The notes under the pieces were generated by a model. That model worked only from the letters and a program-made list of their open reading frames with translations. It searched no databases and was not told the origin of the DNA. Position numbers and translations under genes: made by a program. A DNA stretch of 64,000 bases from Nonomuraea pusilla (GTDB lineage: Bacteria; Actinomycetota; Actinomycetes; Streptosporangiales; Streptosporangiaceae): contig NZ_FOBF01000009.1 of assembly GCF_900109355.1 (NCBI RefSeq), positions 186,001 to 250,000 of the forward strand, written 5' to 3'. Positions 40,680 through 50,450 of the stretch are shown here, in pieces (position 1 is the stretch's first letter; each line of letters opens with the position of its first letter).

Positions 40680-41581
40680 TGATCCTCACCGTGACGCTCA
40701 ACGCCGCACTCGACGTGACCTACGAGGTCCCGCCCGTCGCGTGGGACGGGGTCAACCGCGTCTCCTCCGTCCACAGGCGGGCCGGCGGCAAGGGCGTCAA
40801 CGTGGCCCGCGTCCTGGCCGCGCTCGGCCAGGACGTGCTGGTCACGGGCCTCGCGGGCGGCCCGACCGGCCGCCTCGTCGAGGCCGACCTGCGGGCCGCC
40901 GGGCTGCCGCACGCGCTGTGCGGCGTCGCCGCCGACTCCCGCACGACGCTCGCGGTCACCGAGCCCGGCCGCACCACCCTGTTCAACGAGCCCGGCCCCG
41001 AGGTGACCGCCGCCGAGCTGTCCTCCTTCATGGAGCAGTACGACGAGCTGCTGACCGGCGCCGACGTCGTCGTGATCTCCGGCAGCCTCCCCCGTGGCGT
41101 CCCCGCCGACGTGTACGCGACGCTGGCCGCCGCGGCGGCCGGCCGCGGCGTGCCCGCCGTCGTCGACGCCGACGGCGAACCCCTGCGCCACGCGCCCGCG
41201 GGCCGCCCCTCCGTCGTCAAGCCGAACGCCGAGGAGCTGGCCAGGGCCGTGCCGGGCGGCACGGCCGCCGAAGGCGCCGAGGAGCTGCGCGCCAGGGGCG
41301 CCGAGTCGGTCGTCGTCTCGCTGGGCGCCGACGGGCTGCTGGCCGTCACCCCCGAGGGCGTGTTCGGCGCGCGCATGCCGTACCGGGTCGAGGGCAACCC
41401 CACGGGGGCGGGCGACGCGCTCGTCGCCGGGCTCGCGCTCGGCCTGCTGGAGGCCACGCCGTGGCCGGACCGGCTCAGGAGGGCCGCCGCGCTCGGTGCC
41501 GCCGCCGTGGCCGCGCCCGTCGCCGGCGACTTCGACAGGGACGTCTACGCCGACATCCATCCCCAGATCGTCATCACGTAA
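40679..41581 (+). CDS. PfkB-family kinase (tagatose-6-phosphate / fructose-1-phosphate kinase)
   Basis: A 300-residue PfkB kinase of the LacC/FruK group: ILTVTLNAALDVTY at the start, RRAGGKGVNVARVLAALG (sugar site) and NPTGAGDALVAG (catalytic Asp, anion hole) near 240. In this operon it should phosphorylate tagatose 6-phosphate to the 1,6-bisphosphate. FruK-type activity on fructose 1-phosphate is the alternative, but there is no fructose PTS here. ATG 40679 shares a base with the nagA stop (TGATG). The aldolase follows after 9 nt with its own AAGGAG. Confidence 0.85.
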   Translation: MILTVTLNAALDVTYEVPPVAWDGVNRVSSVHRRAGGKGVNVARVLAALGQDVLVTGLAGGPTGRLVEADLRAAGLPHALCGVAADSRTTLAVTEPGRTTLFNEPGPEVTAAELSSFMEQYDELLTGADVVVISGSLPRGVPADVYATLAAAAAGRGVPAVVDADGEPLRHAPAGRPSVVKPNAEELARAVPGGTAAEGAEELRARGAESVVVSLGADGLLAVTPEGVFGARMPYRVEGNPTGAGDALVAGLALGLLEATPWPDRLRRAAALGAAAVAAPVAGDFDRDVYADIHPQIVIT

Positions 41582-41590
41582 GGAGCCGTC

Positions 41591-42415
41591 ATGCCCCTCG
41601 CCGGAATCGGCGACATCGTCCGCCAGGCGCCCGCGGGGGTGGGCGCGTTCAACGTGATCCAGCTGGAGCACGCCACCGCCATCGTCGCGGGGGCCGAGGC
41701 GCTCGGCCTGCCCGTCGTGCTGCAGATCAGCGAGAACTGCGTGCGCTACCACGGCGCGCTGGAGCCCGTCGCGCTGGCCTCGCTCGCGGTCGCCAGGCGG
41801 GCCTCCGTGCCCGTCGCCGTGCACCTCGACCACGCCACCGACCGCGCGCTCGTCCAGGAGGCGGTGGAGCTCGGCCTCGGCTCCGTCATGTTCGACGCCT
41901 CCGCGCTGCCCGACGAGGAGAACGTCGCCGCCACCGCCGACGTCGCCGCCTGGTGCCATGAGCGCGGCGTCTGGGTGGAGGCCGAGCTGGGCGAGGTGGG
42001 CGGCAAGGACGGCGTGCACGCCCCCGGCGTCCGCACCAAGCCGCACGAGGCCGTCGAGTACGTCGCCAGGACCGGCGTCGACGCCCTCGCCGTGGCCGTG
42101 GGCAGCTCACACGCCATGACCACCAAGGACGCCGTGCTCGACCTGGAGCTCATCGCCGAGCTGCGCGCCGCCGTGCCGGTGCCGCTGGTGCTGCACGGCT
42201 CGTCCGGCGTGCCCGACGACACGCTGAGCGCCGCCGTACGGGCCGGCATGAAGAAGATCAACATCGCCACTCACCTGAACAAGGCGTTCACCGGCGCCGT
42301 ACGCGACTACCTGGCGCGCGACGCCAAGGTCGTCGACTCCCGCAAGTACCTCAGGGCCGGCCGCGACGCGGTGGCCCGCGAGGTGACCCACCTGCTGGGC
42401 GTCCTCACCGGCTGA
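41591..42415 (+). CDS. Class II ketose-bisphosphate aldolase (tagatose-1,6-bisphosphate type)
   Basis: A 274-residue class II aldolase that would split tagatose 1,6-bisphosphate into dihydroxyacetone phosphate and glyceraldehyde 3-phosphate. Zinc and catalytic motifs: VHLDHATD (Asp80, His81), EAELGEVGG, and LHGSSGVPD (His ligand) with KKINIATHLN at the phosphate site. It is short, like AgaY/GatY/KbaY rather than the longer FbaA. AAGGAG precedes ATG 41591. Last gene of the operon; a small CCGGC-tga-GCCGG hairpin spans its stop (42408-42420), and a convergent GNAT gene begins 9 nt on. Confidence 0.85.
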   Translation: MPLAGIGDIVRQAPAGVGAFNVIQLEHATAIVAGAEALGLPVVLQISENCVRYHGALEPVALASLAVARRASVPVAVHLDHATDRALVQEAVELGLGSVMFDASALPDEENVAATADVAAWCHERGVWVEAELGEVGGKDGVHAPGVRTKPHEAVEYVARTGVDALAVAVGSSHAMTTKDAVLDLELIAELRAAVPVPLVLHGSSGVPDDTLSAAVRAGMKKINIATHLNKAFTGAVRDYLARDAKVVDSRKYLRAGRDAVAREVTHLLGVLTG

Positions 42416-42424
42416 GCCGGCCGC

Positions 42425-42892
42425 TCAGGTCGCCAGTTCCTTGCGCATCATGACCGCGCTGCGCCCCTCGATGCCCACCCGGCCGGTCTCGACGTAGCCG
42501 AGCCGGGTGTACAGGGCGATGTTCGACGCCATCTTGACGTTCGTGTACAGGCGCAGCGCGGGCAGCCCCAGGCGGGCGGCCTCGTGCTCGGCGTACGCCA
42601 GCAGCCGCCTGCCGACGCCCCTGCCGTGCAGCCCGGGGCGCACCGCGACGTTGTCGACGAGCAGCACGCCGTCCTCGGGGACCAGCACGATCAGGCCGTC
42701 GATCTCCTCGCCCACGACGTGCACGCGGCCCGCCCCGATCAGCGCGCCGTAGTCGGCCTCCATCGGCAGCGGGCGCATCCCCACCACGTCGATCCACGGC
42801 TCGTACGCGTCGTGGACGAGCCGCTCGACGGCGGCCTGGTCGGCCGCCACGGCGAGCCGCACATCTCCCCAGGATCCGGTCATGCGTCCCAT
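42425..42892 (-). CDS. GNAT-family N-acetyltransferase
   Basis: A compact GNAT protein of 155 residues from ATG 42890-42892, or 152 from ATG 42881-42883. VDNVAVRPGLHGRGVGRRLLAYAE is the acetyl-CoA pyrophosphate-binding motif, and LRLYTNVKMASNIALYTRLGY the following helix-strand. No substrate can be named. It is convergent with the aldolase and lies downstream of guaB3 behind the guaB3 terminator hairpin. Confidence 0.75.
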   Translation of the reverse strand: MGRMTGSWGDVRLAVAADQAAVERLVHDAYEPWIDVVGMRPLPMEADYGALIGAGRVHVVGEEIDGLIVLVPEDGVLLVDNVAVRPGLHGRGVGRRLLAYAEHEAARLGLPALRLYTNVKMASNIALYTRLGYVETGRVGIEGRSAVMMRKELAT

Positions 42893-42925
42893 GATCGCAG
42901 CATTCGCACGCCCCTGACGGCGGAC

Positions 42926-42967
42926 GGTGGCCGGCGCGAGGCCGGCCACCCCACCTCCGAACGGAGG
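42926..42967 (-). terminator. Terminator of guaB-guaB3
   Basis: Two hairpins follow the guaB3 stop: a 6-bp stem with a 2-nt loop (42954-42959/42962-42967) and a perfect 10-bp stem (42926-42935/42941-42950) with a 5-nt loop. Confidence 0.65.
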
Positions 42968-42972
42968 AGCCG

Positions 42973-44094
42973 TCAGCGCTGGATGGGCGCCACGACGACC
43001 TCGACCCGCTGGAACTCCTTGATGTCGGAGTAGCCGGTGGAGGCCATGGTGCGCTTGAGCGCGCCCATGAGGTTCATCGAGCCGTCGGCCACGCTCGACG
43101 GGCCGTGCAGGATCTGCTCCAGCGTGCCCACCGTGCCGAACTCCACGCGGCGCCCGCGCGGCAGGTCGGGGTGGTGCGCCTCGGAGCCCCAGTGGAAGCC
43201 GTGCCCCGGCGCCTCGACGGCACGCGCCAGCGGCGAGCCCACCATGACGGCGTCGGCGCCGCAGGCGATGGCCTTGGCGATGTCGCCCGAGGTGCCCATG
43301 CCGCCGTCGGCGATGACGTGGACGTACCGGCCGCCCGACTCGTCCAGGTAGTCGCGCCGGGCCGCCGCCACGTCGGAGATCGCGGTGGCCATCGGCACCG
43401 CAACGCCCAGCACGTTCCTGGTGGTGTGCGAGGCGCCGCCGCCGAAGCCCACGAGCACGCCCGCCGCGCCGGTGCGCATGAGGTGCAGCGCCGCGGTGTA
43501 CGTGGCGCAGCCGCCGACGATCACCGGGACGTCCAGCTCGTAGATGAACTGCTTGAGGTTGAGCGGCTCGGCCCGGCCGGAGACGTGCTCGGCCGAGACC
43601 GTGGTGCCGCGGATGACGAAGATGTCGACGCCCGCCTCGATGACCGCCTTGTGGTACTGGACGGTGCGCTGCGGCGACAGCCGCACGGCCGCGGTGACCC
43701 CCGACGCGCGGATCTCCTCGATCCTGCGGCCGATCAGCTCTTCCTTGATCGGCGCCGCGTAGATCTCCTGCAGCCGCCTGGTGGCCGCCGCCGTGTCGAG
43801 GCTCGCGCACTCCTCCAGCAGCGGCAGCGGGTCCTCGTACCGCGTCCACAGACCTTCGAGGTCGAGCGGGGCCAGGCCGCCGAGCCGTCCGATCTCGATC
43901 GCCGTGGCGGGCGAGACGACGCTGTCCATGGGGGCGACGACGACGGGCAGCTCGAACCTGTAGGCGTCGATCTGCCAGGCGATCGAGACCTCCTCGGGGT
44001 CACGGGTACGCCGCGAGGGCACGAGGCCGATCTCGTCGAGCGCGTAGGCGCGGCGCCCGGTCTTGCCCCGGCCGATCTCCACCTGCTGAGTCAT
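42973..44094 (-). CDS. guaB3: GuaB3 family IMP dehydrogenase-related protein
   Basis: A 373-residue TIM-barrel protein of the IMPDH/GMP-reductase superfamily. It lacks the CBS pair of GuaB and ends FQRVEVVVAPIQR. The loop that holds the catalytic Cys in true IMPDH reads GFGGGASHTTRNVLG here, without Cys; from memory, lack of that Cys is normal in actinobacterial GuaB3. HVIADGGMGTSGDIAKAIACGADA is the phosphate-binding region. It starts 4 nt after the guaB stop, so both are on one transcript. Its enzymatic role in purine interconversion is not settled by sequence. Confidence 0.9.
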   Translation of the reverse strand: MTQQVEIGRGKTGRRAYALDEIGLVPSRRTRDPEEVSIAWQIDAYRFELPVVVAPMDSVVSPATAIEIGRLGGLAPLDLEGLWTRYEDPLPLLEECASLDTAAATRRLQEIYAAPIKEELIGRRIEEIRASGVTAAVRLSPQRTVQYHKAVIEAGVDIFVIRGTTVSAEHVSGRAEPLNLKQFIYELDVPVIVGGCATYTAALHLMRTGAAGVLVGFGGGASHTTRNVLGVAVPMATAISDVAAARRDYLDESGGRYVHVIADGGMGTSGDIAKAIACGADAVMVGSPLARAVEAPGHGFHWGSEAHHPDLPRGRRVEFGTVGTLEQILHGPSSVADGSMNLMGALKRTMASTGYSDIKEFQRVEVVVAPIQR

Positions 44095-44098
44095 GAAC

Positions 44099-45580
44099 TT
44101 ACCTTCTGTGATAGTTCGGAGCTTCCACGGTCATCTGGATGTCGTGGGGGTGGCTCTCCTTGAGTCCCGCCGACGTGATCGGCATGAGCTCGCAGTCGGT
44201 GTGCATCTGCTCGATCGTGCGGCAGCCGGCGTACCACATGCCCTGCCGCAGACCGCCGACGAGCTGGTGCGCCACGGCCGCGACCGGGCCGCGGTAGGGC
44301 ACCTGGCCCTCGATGCCCTCGGGGATGTACTTGTCCTCGCCGCCGACGTCGGCCTGCGCGTAGCGGTCCTTGCTGAAGGAGGTGCCGCCGCGCTCCCGGT
44401 TGCGTACGGCGCCCAGCGACCCCATGCCGCGGTAGGACTTGAACTGCTTGCCGTTGATGAAGATCAGCTCGCCCGGCGACTCCTCGCAGCCGGCGAGCAG
44501 CGAGCCGAGCATGACCGTGTCGGCGCCGGCCGCGATGGCCTTGACGATGTCGCCGGAGTACTGCAGGCCGCCGTCGCCGATGACCGGCACGCCGGCGGGC
44601 GCGCACGCCCTGGACGCCTCGTAGATGGCCGTGACCTGCGGCGCGCCCACGCCCGCGACCACGCGGGTGGTGCAGATGGAGCCCGGGCCCACGCCGACCT
44701 TGACCGCGTCGGCGCCCGCCTCGACGAGCATCTGCGCGCCGGCCCTGGTGGCGATGTTGCCGCCGATGACCTCGACCTTGCTGTTGGCCTTGATCTTGGC
44801 GATCATGTCGGCCAGGCCCTTGGAGTGGCCGTGCGCGACGTCGACCACGACCACGTCGACGCCCGCCTCGATGAGCGCCTTGGCGCGCAGCTCGGCGTCG
44901 CCGCCGACGCCCACGGCCGCGCCCACCACGAGGCGGCCGTCGGAGTCCTTCGTGGCCAGGGGGTACTGCTCGCTCTTGGTGAAGTCCTTGACCGTGATGA
45001 GGCCGCGCAGCCTGCCCTCGGCGTCGACCAGCGGCAGCTTCTCGATCTTGTTCTGCCGCAGCAGCGCGAACGCCTCGTCACGCGACACCCCGACGGGCGC
45101 GGTGACCAGCGGCATCTTGGTCATGACCTCGCGGACGGGCCGCGTCTGGTCGGTCTCGAACCGCATGTCGCGGTTGGTGACGATGCCGACGAGCGTGCCG
45201 GACACGTCCGTGACGGGCACGCCGGAGATGCGGTAGGTGGCGCACAGCCGCTCGACGTCGGCCAGGGTGTCGTCGGGGCTGCAGGTGACCGGGTTGGTCA
45301 CCATGCCGGCCTCGGACCGCTTGACCAGGTCCACCTGCTGCGCCTGCTCCTCCACGGAGAGGTTGCGGTGGAGGATGCCGATGCCGCCCTGGCGCGCCAT
45401 CGCGACCGCCATGCGGGCCTCGGTGACGGTGTCCATGGCCGCGGAGACCAGCGGGATGGACAGCGTGATGCCCCGGGAGAGGCGCGACCTGGTGTCGGCC
45501 TCGCCCGGCTGGAGATCTGAGTACCCGGGCACCAACAGCACGTCATCGAAGGTCAAACCCATCTCGGTGAACTTGGACAT
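44099..45580 (-). CDS. guaB: IMP dehydrogenase
   Basis: A 493-residue IMPDH that oxidises IMP to XMP, the first step to GMP. FDDVLLVPGYSDL near the start, two CBS domains at about 95-210, the catalytic Cys in VGVGPGSICTTR, IGDGGLQYSGDIVKA for IMP phosphate, and YRGMGSLGA with the flap. Full length. ATG 45578-45580 follows AGGAGG. The 464-bp gap upstream holds a long inverted repeat at 45647-45694. Together with guaA at 22519-24066 the guanine branch is complete. Confidence 0.96.
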   Translation of the reverse strand: MSKFTEMGLTFDDVLLVPGYSDLQPGEADTRSRLSRGITLSIPLVSAAMDTVTEARMAVAMARQGGIGILHRNLSVEEQAQQVDLVKRSEAGMVTNPVTCSPDDTLADVERLCATYRISGVPVTDVSGTLVGIVTNRDMRFETDQTRPVREVMTKMPLVTAPVGVSRDEAFALLRQNKIEKLPLVDAEGRLRGLITVKDFTKSEQYPLATKDSDGRLVVGAAVGVGGDAELRAKALIEAGVDVVVVDVAHGHSKGLADMIAKIKANSKVEVIGGNIATRAGAQMLVEAGADAVKVGVGPGSICTTRVVAGVGAPQVTAIYEASRACAPAGVPVIGDGGLQYSGDIVKAIAAGADTVMLGSLLAGCEESPGELIFINGKQFKSYRGMGSLGAVRNRERGGTSFSKDRYAQADVGGEDKYIPEGIEGQVPYRGPVAAVAHQLVGGLRQGMWYAGCRTIEQMHTDCELMPITSAGLKESHPHDIQMTVEAPNYHRR

Positions 45581-46044
45581 GCTGCGGCCCCCTCCTGCCG
45601 TTGCGCTGATTGAGCCTAAGTCTAGGGCCTGGGTCCAAAACGCACTGATGCCGGGAGGACGATGACCCCCACGGCCCGTCGTACTCCCGGCATCGAATGG
45701 CGCCGGGGGACGGGACGGTCGGTGAATCCGTCACACATCCCCCGGCCGCCGGCATCCGGACAGGCAGGCGTGAGCGCCACCGAACCCCCCTCCGTGTCCT
45801 GATGGCCGCGCTGCCTGTCCCTCGGCGAATGCCGACGCTAGGTAAAGCCTGCGTCACTCACCGGCACGGCGGCAATGTGAAAAGGTGCAACTGCACGAAG
45901 TTGCAGCCCGCCGCACCGCTCCGGGGGCTCCCGGGGCGCGCCGGTTCCGGGCAACCGGGGGTCGTCCTGCGCAAGACGGGGACAGGCGCGTGCCGCCCGG
46001 CTATCCTCTCGGCACGCCCGTGTCCCCCACCGGAGCCGCCACAG
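45581..46044. promoter_or_regulatory. Long divergent intergenic region, guaB / regulator, with two dyads
   Basis: A 464-bp gap without a convincing gene. A perfect 11-bp inverted repeat (45647-45657 with 45684-45694, 26-nt loop that extends the stem after one mismatch) lies 67-114 nt upstream of guaB. A second dyad, TGCAACT-gcacga-AGTTGCA at 45886-45905, lies about 140 nt before the regulator and looks like an operator. TAGGCT on the minus strand (complement of 45613-45618) could be a guaB -10 box. Confidence 0.45.
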
Positions 46045-47079
46045 ATGCCCAACGAGCACCGCACCTCCCCGCACCGGCTGTCCGACCCGCTGTCCGACTC
46101 GCTGGAGACGCTGGGCCTCGACCCGGCCCAGACGGCGCTCTACACGGCGGTGCTGCGCCTGCACAGGGCCACCCGCACGGAGCTCGCGCAGGCCATGGAC
46201 GGCTCCGTGGAGAAGGTGGGACGCCAGCTCGACGACCTCGTCAGGCTGGGCGTGGTCGACGAGCGGTCGGGCGAGTACCTCGCCAGGCACCCGGCCGCGG
46301 CCCTCGGCCGCGTGATCGCGCAGCGGCTCGACCGGCTGGCCGAGGAGAGCCGCAGGATCGACTCCGCGCTCGGCTCGATCCGCGGCCTCATCCACGACTA
46401 CGACGCCGGCCACGACTACCAGAACGGCCGGTTCCCCGTGGAGCTGGTGAGCGGCGCGGACGTGCTGTACGAGAGCGTGGTGGGCATGGCGGTGCAGTCG
46501 CCGCCGATGGCGCTGCTGATCGCCATCCCCGACGAGCGCACCATGACGGATTTCGCCCACAAGTTTGCCGATCCTTGGATCGACGCGCAGCAGCGCGGCC
46601 TCCTGACCGTCCAGACCGTCGTCCCGGTGTCGACGCTGGCCCTGCCCGGCGTACGCGACCAGCTCACCAGGCTCGTCGAGACCGGCGGTCAGGCCCGCAC
46701 GCTCGACCGGGTGCCGAGCTGGTTCATGACGGCCGGCGCGGAGACGGCGGGGCTGCCCGCGTTGTGGGGCGGCAACCTGCCCGACCACGCCTACAACTTC
46801 TACCTGGTGCGCACCCCGATCGTGACGGGCGTGCTGCGCACCCTCTTCCACGAGCTGTGGGGCCGCGCCGTCCCCCTGCCGTGGGGGCGCAAGGGCGACG
46901 GCATGGTGCGCGTGCTGCGCCTGGCCGCGCAGGGCATGTGCGACGACTCCATCGCCCGCCAGCTCGGCGTCTCCGTGCGCACGGTCCGGACCCGGTTCGC
47001 CGAGGCGATGGCGGAGCTGGGCGCCCAGTCGCGCTTCCACGCCGGCGTGGAGGCCGCCCGGCGCGGATGGCTGGGGTAA
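46045..47079 (+). CDS. TrmB-like/LuxR-type transcriptional regulator
   Basis: A 344-residue regulator. The N-terminus has a winged-helix TrmB-like part (LGLDPAQTALYTAVLRLHRA, then TELAQAMDGSVEKVGRQLDDL). The middle resembles a HisK/phospholipase D-like sensor region of such proteins. The C-terminus has a LuxR-type HTH: VLRLAAQGMCDDSIARQLGV, then SVRTVRTRFAEAM. No response-regulator receiver is present. ATG 46045 is the best start for the N-terminal HTH; an open frame continues upstream without homology. The targets are unknown; the dyad at 45886-45905 may be an autoregulatory site. Confidence 0.75.
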   Translation: MPNEHRTSPHRLSDPLSDSLETLGLDPAQTALYTAVLRLHRATRTELAQAMDGSVEKVGRQLDDLVRLGVVDERSGEYLARHPAAALGRVIAQRLDRLAEESRRIDSALGSIRGLIHDYDAGHDYQNGRFPVELVSGADVLYESVVGMAVQSPPMALLIAIPDERTMTDFAHKFADPWIDAQQRGLLTVQTVVPVSTLALPGVRDQLTRLVETGGQARTLDRVPSWFMTAGAETAGLPALWGGNLPDHAYNFYLVRTPIVTGVLRTLFHELWGRAVPLPWGRKGDGMVRVLRLAAQGMCDDSIARQLGVSVRTVRTRFAEAMAELGAQSRFHAGVEAARRGWLG

Positions 47080-47106
47080 TACTCACCGCTCAGCCCTGTT
47101 CGGTCA

Positions 47107-47112
47107 TATGGT
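47107..47112 (+). promoter_or_regulatory. -10 box of a leaderless DUF5319 message
   Basis: TATGGT ends 6 nt before GTG 47119. There is a GGGAAG stretch in between, but the spacing suits direct transcription start at the GTG. Confidence 0.4.
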
Positions 47113-47118
47113 GGGAAG

Positions 47119-47496
47119 GTGCTGGAAGACGTCCCCCGCGACCCGTTCGCGGACGATCCGAACGACCCTTCCTCGGCGATGGGCGAGCTCGACGACGCCG
47201 AGCCGCTCACCGCGGCCGAACGTGACGAGGCCATCACCGACCTCGCCGACGTCGAGGTGTTCCGCTCGCTGCTCGAACCGCAGGGAGTGCTCGGGCTCGT
47301 ACTCGACTGCCCGGAATGCGGTGAGCAGCACTACTTCGACTGGGAGCTTCTGCGGGGCAACCTGCGCCAGATGATCGAGAACGGCCGGCCGCAGGTGCAC
47401 GAGCCGGCCTTCCACCCCGATCCCGCCGACTACGTCAGCTGGGAGTACGCCAGGGGCTACGTCGACGGCGTCATCGACACCGAGGAGCGCCACTGA
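47119..47496 (+). CDS. DUF5319 family protein
   Basis: A 125-residue acidic protein found next to the groEL/sigma/guaB region in many actinobacteria (recalled synteny). It opens with DPFADDPNDP and contains VLDCPECGEQHYFDWELLRG, a conserved Cys-x2-Cys, then EYARGYVDGVIDTEER at the end. Function unknown; the CPEC pair with a nearby His could bind metal. GTG 47119 is preceded by a leaderless-type TATGGT box. Its 3' end overlaps, on the other strand, the end of the small protein gene at 47457-47657 by 40 nt. Confidence 0.85.
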   Translation: MLEDVPRDPFADDPNDPSSAMGELDDAEPLTAAERDEAITDLADVEVFRSLLEPQGVLGLVLDCPECGEQHYFDWELLRGNLRQMIENGRPQVHEPAFHPDPADYVSWEYARGYVDGVIDTEERH

Positions 47497-47657
47497 CCCA
47501 CGTCGCCGAGCCCGTCGTCGAGCCCGTCGTCACCCGCGGCGCCGAGCGTGTCGTCGAGCAGGGCGGCGAGCAGCCACGCGGCGGGATCGCCCGGGTCGGG
47601 CAGCTCTCCCCGCGCGAGCGCGTCGAGGAGCGCGTCGCTCTCTTCCTCAGGCGTCAA
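47457..47657 (-). CDS. Small RsdA-like anti-sigma domain protein, truncated and without membrane segment
   Basis: A 66-residue acidic protein from TTG 47655-47657, which overlaps the sigma factor stop (TTGA). Residues 8-36 (DALLDALARGELPDPGDP, then AWLLAALLDDTL) resemble the sigma-binding motif at the N-terminus of RsdA, the anti-sigma-D factor encoded directly after sigD in mycobacteria. RsdA continues with a membrane helix and an outer domain; here the frame ends after 66 residues with no hydrophobic segment. The tail (DVGQWRSSVSMTPST) is antisense to DUF5319 coding sequence. Either a minimal soluble anti-sigma factor or a truncated relic. Confidence 0.55.
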   Translation of the reverse strand: MTPEEESDALLDALARGELPDPGDPAAWLLAALLDDTLGAAGDDGLDDGLGDVGQWRSSVSMTPST

Positions 47658-48319
47658 GCCGACTCCAGCTCGGCCATCTGCCGCAGCCTGGCCAGCGCCC
47701 GATGCTGGGCGACGCGGACGGCACCTGGTGACATACCGAGTACATTACCGGTCTCCTCGGCCGAGAGCCCCGAGACCACCCGCAACAGCAGCAGTTCCCG
47801 CTGGTTGTCCGGCAGGCGGGCGAGCAGCCTGCGCGCGTGCTCGACCTCGATGTAGCGCACCACCGTCTCCTCCGGCCCCGGCCCGTCGTCGGGCCCGTCC
47901 GGGAGGTCCTGCGTGGGCACGGCGGAGCGCACGGAACTGCGCAGGGCGTCGGCCACCTTGTGCGAGGCGATACCGAAGACGAATGACGCGAACGGCCGGC
48001 CCATGTCCCGGTACCTCGGCAGCGCTGACAGCACCGCGATGCAGACTTCCTGGGCCACGTCATCGGCAATGTGATATTGCCCGGAAACCCTGCCCAGCCT
48101 GGCGCGGCAATAGCGCACCACCATCGGACGCAACTCGCCCAGCAGGGATTCGATCGCGGTGCGATCTCCCTGGACGGCGAGGCTCGTCAGTTCCCTTAGG
48201 TCGGAGTCATCCGTCCGTGCCGGAAGTCTCGACGCGAGCCTTACCCCAATTTTGGCGTCGGCGACGCTTCCCTCGCTCACGATAGGCATGATGCCCGTAC
48301 TGATCCGGCCTGTCGTCAT
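47654..48319 (-). CDS. ECF RNA polymerase sigma factor (SigD/ShbA type)
   Basis: A 221-residue ECF sigma factor. Region 2 reads YCRARLGRVSGQYHIADDVAQEVCIAV, with FASFVFGIASHKVADALR after it; region 4 reads LPDNQRELLLLRVVSGLSAEE, then MSPGAVRVAQHRALARLRQM. Its place near guaB and the sequence style match SigD/ShbA, which in Streptomyces drives the principal sigma gene hrdB (established for ShbA). ATG 48317-48319 is taken; an internal ATG at 48289 is possible. It is coupled by a 4-nt overlap to the small RsdA-like gene, probably its control partner. Confidence 0.88.
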   Translation of the reverse strand: MTTGRISTGIMPIVSEGSVADAKIGVRLASRLPARTDDSDLRELTSLAVQGDRTAIESLLGELRPMVVRYCRARLGRVSGQYHIADDVAQEVCIAVLSALPRYRDMGRPFASFVFGIASHKVADALRSSVRSAVPTQDLPDGPDDGPGPEETVVRYIEVEHARRLLARLPDNQRELLLLRVVSGLSAEETGNVLGMSPGAVRVAQHRALARLRQMAELESA

Positions 48320-48610
48320 GGCGAACGGCTACGGATTGGTCACATTGGCGCGACGATAACTGTCGGTAATCATCCGATGACACTAAGGCGAATCGGCTGC
48401 CATAATGTTTCAGGCCATAAGCCGAAATGCGTGGGAATTGTCAGACCCCCGACGCATAACGCGCCTTGCGGGTTTACCTCAATAAACAACTTCCCGCGAC
48501 GCCTCCCCGGTGGCCGCCCGCGCGGCCCGGCGCCCGCCCCAATGATCGGGAAACGTTTACAGCTCCCGGACATGGGCTCACAAAAAAGAAAAAGGGTTAT
48601 GAAAAGGAAG
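48320..48610. other. Non-coding gap upstream of the sigma gene, downstream of groEL
   Basis: About 290 bp that is AT-richer than its surroundings, with no supported gene. It should contain the sigma-factor promoter; TATCGT on the minus strand (complement of 48353-48358) is a weak -10 candidate. An A-rich stretch at about 48580-48610 is the T-rich tail of the groEL terminator on the other strand. Confidence 0.5.
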
Positions 48611-48637
48611 GGCCCGCGCCGTCGAGCGGCGCGGGCC
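48611..48637 (-). terminator. Intrinsic terminator of groES-groEL
   Basis: A perfect 11-bp GC stem (48611-48621 with 48627-48637) and a 5-nt loop. On the groEL strand it is followed by a T-rich stretch over about 30 nt, a rare classical rho-independent shape for this genome. Confidence 0.8.
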
Positions 48638-48646
48638 TCCCTCGCA

Positions 48647-48735
48647 GTGGGTCGGTGACCGTCACCACCGGCCCGGCCTGAGCCGTCGGACCTGGTGGCG
48701 GTGGGTCGGTGACCGTCACCACCGGCCCGGCCTGA
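48647..48735. repeat. Duplicated 35-bp block (54-bp period) after groEL
   Basis: Identical 35-bp blocks at 48647-48681 and 48701-48735, 54 bp apart. The same period continues in degraded form into the groEL stop region near 48754, so they look like two echoes of the groEL 3' end. Each holds the odd palindrome GGTGACCGTCACC. A 9-bp hairpin (GGCCCGGCC/GGCCGGGCC) follows the second block at about 48724-48747. Confidence 0.8.
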
Positions 48736-48758
48736 ACGGCCGGGCCTGGTGTGGTGGG

Positions 48759-50378
<1,620 letters not shown>

Positions 50379-50450
50379 GCTGATGAGTCCTCTCCTAGCG
50401 TCGAAGGCCCCGGCCGCCCGCAAGAGCGCCCGGGGCCCGACACATCCGGC

